Origin: Nitrososphaerales archaeon
GTDB taxonomy: Archaea > Thermoproteota > Nitrososphaeria > Nitrososphaerales > UBA183
Assembly: GCA_030042335.1 (NCBI GenBank)
Contig: JASHZW010000111.1
Coordinates: 1 to 7,101, forward strand
Direction: 5' to 3'
Length of the DNA: 7,101 nt
The notes under the pieces were generated by a model that had not been told where the DNA came from, ran no database searches, and saw nothing but the letters and a program-made list of their open reading frames with translations. Both the position numbers and the translations under genes were made by a program. Each line of letters begins with the position of its first letter. Within the stretch, counting starts at the first letter, position 1. Below, one piece after another: positions 1 to 5,739 of the stretch.

Positions 1-111
1 AGTCCCGAATTCCTTGTAGACGAAGTGCTGTGGGAGTCGCGTCTGGTCGATCATCCTGACCTTGCCCTCGTTCCACGACACAGTCCGGAGTGTGAAGAAG
101 TCTTCCCGCAA
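1..111 (-). CDS. mtnA: S-methyl-5-thioribose-1-phosphate isomerase / aIF2B-like protein, N-terminal fragment
   Basis: Only the first 37 codons lie in the window; the gene continues past the left edge. The residues from about 8 to 33 (LRTVSWNEGKVRM, then IDQTRLPQHFVY) match the opening of the MtnA/eIF2B-alpha-like family, whose usual form is L-R-T-V-x-W-x-x-G-x-V-x-x-I-D-Q-T-x-L-P. Members of this family isomerise methylthioribose-1-phosphate to methylthioribulose-1-phosphate in methionine salvage. Archaeal relatives also include ribose-1,5-bisphosphate isomerase and aIF2B, and the fragment is too short to exclude these, although the IDQT-x-LP signature favours MtnA. I chose the TTG at 111-109 as start because it is the nearest start-type codon upstream of the conserved segment and lies about 30 bases below a TATA-like box at 138-145. 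It diverges from endA across an 87-base gap. Confidence 0.8.
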   Translation of the reverse strand, partial: MREDFFTLRTVSWNEGKVRMIDQTRLPQHFVYKEFGT

Positions 112-137
112 ACCGGGTAAGTTTCCGCTGCTTGCCT

Positions 138-145
138 CTAAAAAG
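138..145 (-). promoter_or_regulatory. Candidate TATA box (BoxA) for mtnA
   Basis: On the minus strand this reads CTTTTTAG. Its centre is about 30 bases upstream of the TTG start at 111, the spacing expected when an archaeal transcript begins at or very near its start codon. The box is a weak match to the BoxA consensus. A second T-rich stretch (155-162 on the same strand) is an alternative. Confidence 0.45.
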
Positions 146-164
146 TATTGGTGTGCTAAAAACG

Positions 165-172
165 CTTAATAT
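165..172 (+). promoter_or_regulatory. Candidate TATA box (BoxA) for endA
   Basis: The sequence CTTAATAT is centred about 31 bases before the TTG start of endA at 199, which predicts a leaderless or near-leaderless transcript. No Shine-Dalgarno sequence precedes the TTG, in keeping with that reading. Together with the minus-strand box at 138-145 it forms a compact divergent promoter. Confidence 0.5.
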
Positions 173-198
173 CGGACGACGAGTCGCGAGGTTTTCAG

Positions 199-741
199 TT
201 GGAGAGTCAGAAGGCAGAGGAGGTCATAGACGCTTTGCTGAAGGACGGAAAGGCGTTTGTCGAGCGGAGCGACAAGTTCGGTGAGCTCGAACAGAGCGGC
301 TACGGCGAGAGGGATGGGAAGAAGCTCGCGCTGAAGGACTACGAGGCGCTATATCTCATCCACAGCAAGAGGCTCAGGCTGAAGGACGAGAAGGGGAGGG
401 AGGTCGTCTTCGAGAGCTTCGCCGAGGCGAGCCAGAAGCGCTCGCGGGATGCCTGGACGAAGTTCATCATCTACAGGGACCTCAGGGCGCGGGGTTACGT
501 GGTGAAGGAAGGGTTCGGCTTCGGGACCGACCTGAGGGTATACGAAAGAGGAGACTTTCCCGACAAGGCCGCCAAGTTCGTCGTCTTTGCGCTGGACGAG
601 GGCGAGAAGCGAAAGGTCGAGGAGGTGGGGGAGTCGGTGCGGCAGATCATCAAGATGGGGAAGGAGGCAATTGTCGCCGTCATCGAGAGAAGGGGGGAGG
701 TAATTTACTACAGAGTGGGCAGGGCGAACTTCCGCAGGTAA
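199..741 (+). CDS. endA: tRNA-splicing endonuclease EndA-like protein lacking the catalytic histidine
   Basis: The 180-residue protein has the length and layout of the short archaeal EndA subunit: an N-terminal domain (about 1-80), then the nuclease domain with YRDLRARGY (92-100), GFGFGTDLRVYERG (105-118) and a C-terminal beta segment IVAVIERRGEVIYY (158-171). EndA cuts the bulge-helix-bulge at exon-intron borders of precursor tRNAs and works as a tetramer or dimer of subunit units. Of the Tyr-His-Lys catalytic triad, Tyr115 and Lys155 align well. The segment where the histidine should stand (around 122-127) reads DKAAKF, and the only histidine in the protein is His55. It may therefore be a structural subunit needing a catalytic partner elsewhere, or a lineage-specific active enzyme. 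The start is TTG at 199, supported by TATA spacing. The stop at 739-741 leaves a short gap before the prenyltransferase gene, so the two are probably co-transcribed. Confidence 0.85.
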   Translation: MESQKAEEVIDALLKDGKAFVERSDKFGELEQSGYGERDGKKLALKDYEALYLIHSKRLRLKDEKGREVVFESFAEASQKRSRDAWTKFIIYRDLRARGYVVKEGFGFGTDLRVYERGDFPDKAAKFVVFALDEGEKRKVEEVGESVRQIIKMGKEAIVAVIERRGEVIYYRVGRANFRR

Positions 742-797
742 AGCGGCCGTCAAGCCCTAAGGCCTTCCTGTCAATCCTGCGCCCCGTCAACTGCGCG

Positions 798-1595
798 ATG
801 ATAGGGTTCGCGGTGATAGTAGGGGTCTTCGTCTCGAAGCCCCCGTCGTTTAGCCCGGAGAGTACCATCCTCGGCTTCGTGACAGGTTTCGCAATATGCG
901 GGTACTCGATGGTCATCAACGACTACTACGACATAGAGGTGGACAGGGTAAACCAGCCGGGCAGGCCGCTCCCCAGCGGTGCTATCTCGACGACCGGCGC
1001 GCTGGTCCTCGCTACGGCTATGCTGGCTGTGGGTATCCTCGCGTCGATAGTCCTAGTCAACTGGACTGCCGTGGGAATCGTCCTGCTTTACGCGCTGCTC
1101 TCTTGGCTGTACAACTTCAGGGCGAAGAAATATGGTCTCTCCGGCAATGTGATCGTGGCTTCGTCCCTGGCTATACCGTTCATCTACGGTGGAGTGGTCT
1201 CGGGCGGAAGTGTCACGAGCTCACTCCTGCTCTTCATGGCCGCGACAGCGTTCCTGTCAGGAGTGGGGAGGGAGGTTGTCAAGGCTATGGCCGACGTCGC
1301 CGGTGACGAGAAGAGGGGCATACGTTCGTTCGCGAGGGTGTATGGCGTGAAGGCTGCCGCTGCCGTCGGGGCAGCCTTCTTCTTAGCATCTGTCGTCTCT
1401 AGCCTCCTGCCCCTTGTGCTCATCCGAGTCAGTCTCTTCTACAGGGCCGGAGTCATCGTCCCCGACATCGTATTCATCTATCTCGCCTATGCAATCCTGA
1501 GGAAGCCGACGGGCGAGGCTGCGCTCAAGGTGAAGACCAGGGCGTTGTTCGGGATGCTCATAGGACTGATCGTCTTCATAGGTGGCGCGTTCTGA
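798..1595 (+). CDS. ubiA: UbiA-family prenyltransferase, probable digeranylgeranylglyceryl phosphate (DGGGP) synthase
   Basis: This is a multi-pass membrane prenyltransferase, mostly hydrophobic helices. It has the two aspartate-rich motifs of the UbiA superfamily: N41-D42-x2-D45-x3-D49 followed by RPLPSG (56-61), and D166-x3-D170 in the segment VGREVVKAMADVAGDEKRG (156-174). The GRE-VK-x2-DVxGD form is typical of archaeal DGGGP synthase, which adds the second geranylgeranyl chain to geranylgeranylglyceryl phosphate at the membrane to build archaeal ether lipids. Another aromatic or quinone prenyltransferase is possible but less likely. The ATG at 798 is the first conventional start, yet the frame stays open upstream and codes for AFLSILRPVNCA directly before it. 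The L-R-P-x-N element there is usual at the N-terminus of this family, so the true start is probably upstream, perhaps CTG at 768 or 777. The TGA stop abuts the rfcL ATG. Confidence 0.88.
   Translation: MIGFAVIVGVFVSKPPSFSPESTILGFVTGFAICGYSMVINDYYDIEVDRVNQPGRPLPSGAISTTGALVLATAMLAVGILASIVLVNWTAVGIVLLYALLSWLYNFRAKKYGLSGNVIVASSLAIPFIYGGVVSGGSVTSSLLLFMAATAFLSGVGREVVKAMADVAGDEKRGIRSFARVYGVKAAAAVGAAFFLASVVSSLLPLVLIRVSLFYRAGVIVPDIVFIYLAYAILRKPTGEAALKVKTRALFGMLIGLIVFIGGAF
1580..1585 (+). promoter_or_regulatory. Shine-Dalgarno site for rfcL
   Basis: AGGTGG lies 10 bases before the ATG at 1596, inside the end of the prenyltransferase gene. It matches the archaeal anti-Shine-Dalgarno sequence and fits translation of an internal operon gene. 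It also supports the ATG that sits immediately after the upstream stop codon. Confidence 0.6.
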
Positions 1596-2771
1596 ATGTG
1601 GGTCGAGAAGTACAGACCGAAGAAGATCGAGGAGATGATTGGTAACGAGTACGCGAGAGCCGCAGCCCTGGCATGGCTCAAGAAATGGAAGCCTGGTGGA
1701 AAGGCACTACTCCTGATGGGGCCTCCCGGGACTGGGAAGACCACCCTAGCGACGCTGCTGGCGAAGGAGTCTGGTATGAGCTTCGTCGAGCTCAACGCGA
1801 GCGACACGAGGACGAAGGACAAGCTCGAGAAGAGGATTGGCGAGGCGATAAGGACAGTGAACCTCTTCGGAGAGAGGTCACTGATATTCCTGGACGAAGT
1901 GGATGGTCTGCTGGGAAGGTCTGACTATGGGGGCGTGGAGTTCATCAAGGACGCGGTGAAAGTCAGTCAGAACCCCGTCATCATGGCAGCGAACGACCAA
2001 GACGCCGACGAGATCAAGAAGCTATCCTCTGTCTCACTCGCTCTTGTTTTCAGGCCACCTCCGCCGAGGGAGATGCAGGTCTATCTCAGGAGGATAGCCG
2101 AGCTCGAGAACATGCAGGTCAGTGACGACCAGATAGCGGCAGCGGTCGCCGCGGGGGAAGGAGACATTAGGCAGGCGATAAACTCCCTCCAGAGCGGCAA
2201 CACCGGCGCGAAGCCGGGGCTCAAGGACAGGTCCTCGAGAGTGAGCGAGGGGTTCGATGCTTTCTTCCGGAGCACCGATACAGATTCCGCGCTCGCCGCG
2301 CTGCGGAGGATCTCGATCCCACCGATCGAGAAGGTGAGGGAGCTCCAGAGGTGCGTCGTGAAGTCAAGCCTGCCCGAGGAGAAGCTCTCCGCCGCGCTCG
2401 AGGTACTGTCGAGGGCGGACATGCTCATGGGCAGCATCATGAAGAACCAAGAGTGGAGGCTGCTCCGCTACCTCGACAGCATGCTGGCGCACGAGCTCGC
2501 ACCGATACTGCGGGGCGGCGACGTACGCTACGCCATGGACGACCTTCCCTTCCCGGTACTGCTGCGGATATGGAACGACTCGAAGAAGGTGAAGGAGATA
2601 TCGTTGAGGTACGCCAGACGCGCCTATACGAGCGGTATGAGCGCTCGCTCTCAGGACCTGCCCTACATCTTCGCTCTTTGCGCTGCCAAGAGCTTCAGGG
2701 AGGGTCTCGAGAAGACCCTCGACCTCGACGAGACCTACGATAAGTTCCTGCAGAAGGAGGCCACGCGATGA
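1596..2771 (+). CDS. rfcL: Replication factor C large subunit (clamp loader)
   Basis: The 391-residue AAA+ ATPase opens with MWVEKYRPKK, the usual RFC start. It carries Walker A GPPGTGKT (42-49), Walker B FLDEVD (98-103), a sensor-1 asparagine near N133 and sensor-2 GDIRQAINSLQ (189-199, Arg192). The region after about 225 is a helical collar domain. RfcL combines with four RfcS subunits to open and load the PCNA ring onto primer-template junctions. RfcS is not in this window. Archaeal RfcL proteins are often 400-500 or more residues with a C-terminal PCNA-binding (PIP) motif and a charged tail. This one ends at YDKFLQKEATR without a clear Q-x-x-hydrophobic-x-x-aromatic-aromatic motif. The start follows the prenyltransferase stop directly, and the stop overlaps the next gene's ATG by four bases (ATGA), so translation of the pair is probably coupled. 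Confidence 0.95.
   Translation: MWVEKYRPKKIEEMIGNEYARAAALAWLKKWKPGGKALLLMGPPGTGKTTLATLLAKESGMSFVELNASDTRTKDKLEKRIGEAIRTVNLFGERSLIFLDEVDGLLGRSDYGGVEFIKDAVKVSQNPVIMAANDQDADEIKKLSSVSLALVFRPPPPREMQVYLRRIAELENMQVSDDQIAAAVAAGEGDIRQAINSLQSGNTGAKPGLKDRSSRVSEGFDAFFRSTDTDSALAALRRISIPPIEKVRELQRCVVKSSLPEEKLSAALEVLSRADMLMGSIMKNQEWRLLRYLDSMLAHELAPILRGGDVRYAMDDLPFPVLLRIWNDSKKVKEISLRYARRAYTSGMSARSQDLPYIFALCAAKSFREGLEKTLDLDETYDKFLQKEATR
2754..2760 (+). promoter_or_regulatory. Strong Shine-Dalgarno site for the cysteine-rich gene
   Basis: AAGGAGG lies 7 bases before the ATG at 2768, within the last codons of rfcL. It is the strongest Shine-Dalgarno match I see in the window. It supports both the start codon and the reality of this small gene. 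Confidence 0.75.
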
Positions 2772-3112
2772 GGATACTCCTCGGGTCGTGGTTCACACTC
2801 CCTCGGCTTGGCACGGCGGTGTTCTCGGCCCTCATGAAGCAGCAGGTGAAGTACGACAGGTCGCTGGGTTTCAAGCTCGACATCGACACGGACGTTGTCG
2901 GAGCCATTAGGACACTCGAGTCAGCTCTAGGGGAGGAGATCGAGCTGACCCTCAGGTGTTCCGTCTGTGGTGGAGAGGCATGCCCGGGTTGCCGCTATCT
3001 GAGCATCTGCGACAGGACCAAGGTCTCGTCGCTGTGCCTGTGCCTTGAGCACTCCTCGGAGCCCGATGCGTTCGAGACCTACGCCAAGGCCTACACGCAG
3101 GTGCTCAGCTGA
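2768..3112 (+). CDS. Small cysteine-rich protein of unknown function, coupled to rfcL
   Basis: I do not recognise this 114-residue protein. The first 60 residues look like a folded alpha/beta domain without membrane segments. The C-terminal half holds seven cysteines, C64-x2-C67-x4-C72-x2-C75-x5-C81-x8-C90-x-C92, with His95 close by. The subpattern C-P-x2-C-x-Y-x3-C (72-81) resembles the C-terminal iron-sulfur cysteine spacing of Cas4/AddB-type RecB nucleases. However, the nuclease residues of that family are not visible, so only metal binding (Fe-S or zinc) is inferred. It overlaps rfcL by four bases and has a strong ribosome-binding site, which argues for co-expression with the clamp loader and a possible role in replication or repair. 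Its 3' end overlaps the convergent winged-helix gene by eight bases. Confidence 0.8.
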   Translation: MRILLGSWFTLPRLGTAVFSALMKQQVKYDRSLGFKLDIDTDVVGAIRTLESALGEEIELTLRCSVCGGEACPGCRYLSICDRTKVSSLCLCLEHSSEPDAFETYAKAYTQVLS

Positions 3113-3401
3113 AGGTTATCTCGTCGGCGTGCGGGTCGAGGGACCGCCAGTCGGCGAGGAAGCGTTCCAGTGCCCCCGCGTAGGGGTTGGAGTGGTTTAC
3201 CTTGAATATCCTGATCCTGTTGAACCGCTTCTCGGTAAGGAGCCCAGCCTTCACAAGAAAATTGAGGTGCAGCTCGACCGCCGAGTGGGATATCCCGGCC
3301 CTGCGCGTTATCTCTGAGATGTTCAGCTCCTCGCTCCTCATGATCACGCCCATGACCTTCACCCTCCCGTAGGAAGAGAAGACCTCCTCAACCTCTAGCA
3401 T
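3105..3401 (-). CDS. ArsR-like winged helix-turn-helix protein downstream of orc1
   Basis: The 98-residue protein has one winged helix-turn-helix. Helix 2 and recognition helix 3 lie in LNISEITRRAGISHSAVELH (26-45), followed by LNFLVKAGLLTEKR (46-59) and a wing at about 60-70. The C-terminal segment NPYAGALERFLADW (72-85) probably forms a dimerisation helix. No cysteine metal-sensor motif is present, so it is a one-domain DNA-binding protein rather than a metal sensor. Its ATG lies inside the end of orc1 (14-base overlap in another frame), with a purine-rich GGATGGTGG just upstream, and no TATA box is apparent. It is therefore probably translated from the orc1 message. It may regulate orc1 or act with Orc1 at DNA; which is unknown. 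Confidence 0.85.
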   Translation of the reverse strand: MLEVEEVFSSYGRVKVMGVIMRSEELNISEITRRAGISHSAVELHLNFLVKAGLLTEKRFNRIRIFKVNHSNPYAGALERFLADWRSLDPHADEITFS

Positions 3402-4560
3402 CGGCCACCATCCCCCTCAGTTCGTCGACGAGCTGCTCGGCCGAGACCAGCGAGAGTCCTATCATCGTCGTCCTTCCGCGCATCCCCTTGCCCGAGATCT
3501 GTGTCTGGATTATTCCCTTTCTGGAGAGTTCGTTGACGTCGTTCCATAGCTGCGTGTGGTGGTTCGCGGCGACGTTCATGTCCTCGCAGAGCGCGTCGTA
3601 GCTCTTCTCCACCTCTCCTATAGTGACGTACGCGGAATCGCTCTTCTTGAGAAGGTTGGATATCGCCATGAGGATGAGCCTCTGGTGCCTGCCGAGGTAG
3701 GTGAGCTCCTCCTTCTTGAACTGTGGCGGGAGGGACGCCTTGGCGCGTCTGACATGCTCGGGCATCACCGCAGGGGCTTCTGCCATCTCTGCCATCTTGC
3801 CCGCCCTGTAGATCAGGTCGAGTGCGTATCTCGCGTCGCCGTAGATGCTCGCTATCTCCGCGGCAAGCTGGAGCGAATCGTCCTCGATGCGGCCGTCGTT
3901 GAACGCCTCCTGGCTGCGCGAGAACAGGATATCGTAGAGTTGCTCGTCGGAGTAAGGGGTCAGAGATATCTCGTTCCACTGCAGCGAGCTCAACGTGCTG
4001 AGGTCGACGGCCTTCAGGTAGTCCAGCGTCTTCGATATGAGCAGGGAGGAGAAGACCTGCGAGTCGCGCGAGACCTCGCGGAGCCTGGTAATCGTGTAGA
4101 GCGACGACGGGTCCGAGGTGACCAGCGAGTCGACCTCGTCGAAGGCCACCACCACGTGCACCTTGTCCTCGGTGAGCGCGTCGAGGAAGGACTGGAGCAA
4201 CTCCTCGAACCCGAACCCCCTAGAGGGATGGTCGTGGCCGAGGAAACGGAGGCCCTTCGTCAATATCGCCTGCAGTGACCTGTCAATCCGGCAGTTTACG
4301 TGGAAGAACTTGACGCGGTTGCCGTACAGTACCGCCTTCTTCTCCAGCGACGCGCCAAGCTTCCTGGAGAGCATGGTCTTGCCGGTGCCGTTGGCTCCCC
4401 AGAGCAGGACACTCTGGCTCATGCGCGAGGAGTGCTCGACGACACCCTGAAAGTAGACCTCCAGCGTCTTCATCTGGTCGGCCCTGTGCGGGGTCGTCGA
4501 CGGAACATACTCTGGGACGAGTACGCTCTCGTTCCTGAATATGGAGTGTGGCAGACTCAT
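3388..4560 (-). CDS. cdc6: Orc1/Cdc6 replication initiator
   Basis: The 390-residue AAA+ protein has an N-terminal segment SIFRNESVLVPEYVP (6-20) and PHR (24-26) typical of archaeal Orc1/Cdc6. It also has Walker A GANGTGKT (55-62), Walker B VVVAFDEVD (136-144), a sensor-2 arginine in GDARYALDLIYRAG (241-254, Arg244) and a C-terminal winged-helix domain (about 285-385). Orc1/Cdc6 binds origin repeats and recruits the MCM helicase. An in-frame ATG at 4701 would add 47 residues, but these run through a perfect TATA box and are compositionally unlike the family. The ATG at 4560 sits 34 bases below that box and starts exactly where the family begins. The gene diverges from the dehydrogenase gene and its last 14 bases overlap the winged-helix gene. 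Origins often lie near such genes. Confidence 0.95.
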   Translation of the reverse strand: MSLPHSIFRNESVLVPEYVPSTTPHRADQMKTLEVYFQGVVEHSSRMSQSVLLWGANGTGKTMLSRKLGASLEKKAVLYGNRVKFFHVNCRIDRSLQAILTKGLRFLGHDHPSRGFGFEELLQSFLDALTEDKVHVVVAFDEVDSLVTSDPSSLYTITRLREVSRDSQVFSSLLISKTLDYLKAVDLSTLSSLQWNEISLTPYSDEQLYDILFSRSQEAFNDGRIEDDSLQLAAEIASIYGDARYALDLIYRAGKMAEMAEAPAVMPEHVRRAKASLPPQFKKEELTYLGRHQRLILMAISNLLKKSDSAYVTIGEVEKSYDALCEDMNVAANHHTQLWNDVNELSRKGIIQTQISGKGMRGRTTMIGLSLVSAEQLVDELRGMVADARG

Positions 4561-4563
4561 CCC

Positions 4564-4575
4564 AAATCGGGATTT
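4564..4575. repeat. Short inverted repeat at the predicted orc1 transcription start
   Basis: AAATC-GG-GATTT is a perfect 5-base inverted repeat with a 2-base centre. It sits just upstream of the orc1 ATG (4560), at the transcription start predicted from the TATA box. Its position suits an operator, but a repeat this short can occur by chance. Confidence 0.35.
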
Positions 4576-4579
4576 TCTT

Positions 4580-4600
4580 CTGTTTTCCATATATAAACAG
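4580..4600. repeat. Inverted repeat enclosing the orc1 TATA box
   Basis: CTGTTT (4580-4585) and AAACAG (4595-4600) are perfect 6-base inverted arms separated by 9 bases, enclosing most of the TATA box. A partial third copy, CTGTT, occurs at 4645-4649. A protein bound here would block TBP, so this is a candidate operator. The evidence is symmetry and position only. Confidence 0.4.
4590..4597 (-). promoter_or_regulatory. TATA box (BoxA) for orc1
   Basis: On the minus strand this reads TTTATATA, a perfect archaeal BoxA. It is centred about 34 bases above the ATG at 4560, which predicts a leader of only a few bases. This box decides between the possible orc1 starts: it excludes the in-frame ATGs at 4701 and 4590, which lie upstream of or within it. 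Confidence 0.8.
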
Positions 4601-4670
4601 TGATTGCCGTCGAGCGGACGTAAAGCAAAGAGAGTAGACTGAAACTGTTCGGCAGGCCATGGTCGACATG

Positions 4671-4677
4671 ATATAAA
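4671..4677 (+). promoter_or_regulatory. TATA box (BoxA) for the dehydrogenase gene
   Basis: ATATAAA is centred about 26 bases before the ATG at 4700, so transcription probably begins at the start codon itself. There is no Shine-Dalgarno sequence before that ATG. The box diverges from the orc1 promoter, with about 75 bases between them. Confidence 0.75.
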
Positions 4678-4699
4678 CACCAGACGCGCGAGGGACGCC

Positions 4700-5728
4700 A
4701 TGAAGTCGGTCCGCTTCCACCAGCACGGAGGTCCTGAGGTGCTTCAGTACGAGGATGCCCCCGACCCGGCGAGGAAGGACGGGGAGGTGCTCGTGAGGGT
4801 CAAGGCTTGCGCCCTGAACCACTTGGACATCTGGGAACGGATTGGACCGCCTCGAGTAAAGGTCAACCTGCCCCACACCTCGGGCTCGGACATCTCAGGT
4901 GTCGTCGAAGCGCTGTCCGCCGGAGAGACAGAGCTGAAGGTCGGCGATGAGATAATCGTGAACCCGGGGATAGGATGCGGACGCTGCGACAAGTGTCTCA
5001 GTGGAATGGACAACCAGTGCAGGTACTACGGGATAATTGGGAACGAGGTCGACGGCGGATATGCCGAGCTCGCCTCTGTCCCGAGACGCAACGTCATCCC
5101 CAAGCCGGAGAGGATGGACTTCACGCAGGCTGCCTCGTTCCCGCTGGTCTTCCTTACAGCGTATCACATGCTCGTGACAAAGGCAAGGTTGCTCGCGGGC
5201 GAGACGGTGCTCGTGCTGGGTGCAGGTTCGGGTGTGGGAATCGCGGCCATCCAGATTGCCAAGGCGCACGGGGCCAACGTGATCGCGACGGCATCGAACG
5301 ACGCCAAGCTCAAGAAGGCGGTCGAGCTCGGGGCGGACAACATCGTGAACAGGAACACCCAGGACATCGTCCAGGAGGTCAAGAACTACACCAAGGGAAG
5401 AGGCGCTGACATCGTCGTCGAGCACGTCGGAGGCGCCACCTGGGACAGGAGCGTGAGGTCTGTTGCCAAGGGAGGCAGGATAGTCACATGCGGTGCGACG
5501 ACGAGCTACGAGGCAGTCACCGACCTGCGTTACGTCTACAGCAAAGAGATAACAATCTACGGTAGCTTCATGGGAGGAGCAGGGGAGATGTTTCGGGTTC
5601 TCGAGCTCTTCAAGCAGAGGAGGCTCAGGCCCGTCGTCGATAGGGAATACGCGCTGAGCGAAGCGGCCGAGGCGCAGACGAGGATGGAGAAGGACGAGCA
5701 CTTTGGGAAGCTCGTGCTGAAGGTTTGA
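4700..5728 (+). CDS. Medium-chain dehydrogenase/reductase with structural zinc but no catalytic zinc site
   Basis: The 342-residue protein has the two-domain MDR fold: a GroES-like N-terminal domain and a Rossmann domain with LGAGSGVG (173-180) for NAD(P)H. The structural zinc lobe is intact, with Cys93, Cys96, Cys99 and Cys107. The catalytic zinc ligands are not. The usual Cys position is Asn40 (ALNHLD, 38-43), and the usual G-H-E is G-S-D (62-64). These changes match the quinone oxidoreductase/enoyl reductase side of the family rather than true alcohol dehydrogenases, so a zinc-independent hydride transfer to an enone, quinone or enoyl thioester is likely. Substrate is unknown. The gene appears to be a single transcription unit. 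It diverges from orc1 and meets the next gene tail to tail with an 11-base gap, so its neighbours give no functional hint. Confidence 0.9.
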   Translation: MKSVRFHQHGGPEVLQYEDAPDPARKDGEVLVRVKACALNHLDIWERIGPPRVKVNLPHTSGSDISGVVEALSAGETELKVGDEIIVNPGIGCGRCDKCLSGMDNQCRYYGIIGNEVDGGYAELASVPRRNVIPKPERMDFTQAASFPLVFLTAYHMLVTKARLLAGETVLVLGAGSGVGIAAIQIAKAHGANVIATASNDAKLKKAVELGADNIVNRNTQDIVQEVKNYTKGRGADIVVEHVGGATWDRSVRSVAKGGRIVTCGATTSYEAVTDLRYVYSKEITIYGSFMGGAGEMFRVLELFKQRRLRPVVDREYALSEAAEAQTRMEKDEHFGKLVLKV

Positions 5729-5739
5729 GGCGCCGAGAC

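Noticed and set aside
2957..3043. The cysteine-rich protein as a small Cas4-like nuclease
   Set aside because: Only the cysteine spacing is similar. The acidic and lysine residues of the RecB/Cas4 nuclease core are not visible, the protein is too short, and no CRISPR repeats or cas genes are nearby.
3556..4278. A 240-codon plus-strand open frame opposite orc1
   Set aside because: It lies wholly within the strongly supported orc1 gene. Its product is dominated by Arg, Val, Leu and Glu with no fold signature, so it is a shadow.
4659..4670. Palindromic-looking stretch CATGGTCGACAT before the dehydrogenase TATA box
   Set aside because: It is a chance cluster of short palindromic hexamers with imperfect overall symmetry and no second copy in the window.
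4561..4699. Possible replication origin next to orc1
   Set aside because: Origins often lie here, but I see no repeated ORB-like boxes with G-rich tails and no long AT-rich unwinding element in these 139 bases. Only short inverted repeats are present, which fit promoter control as well.
4561..4701. A 47-residue N-terminal extension of Orc1 from the ATG at 4701
   Set aside because: It would translate through the orc1 TATA box and the whole intergenic region, and the family-like sequence begins at the ATG at 4560.
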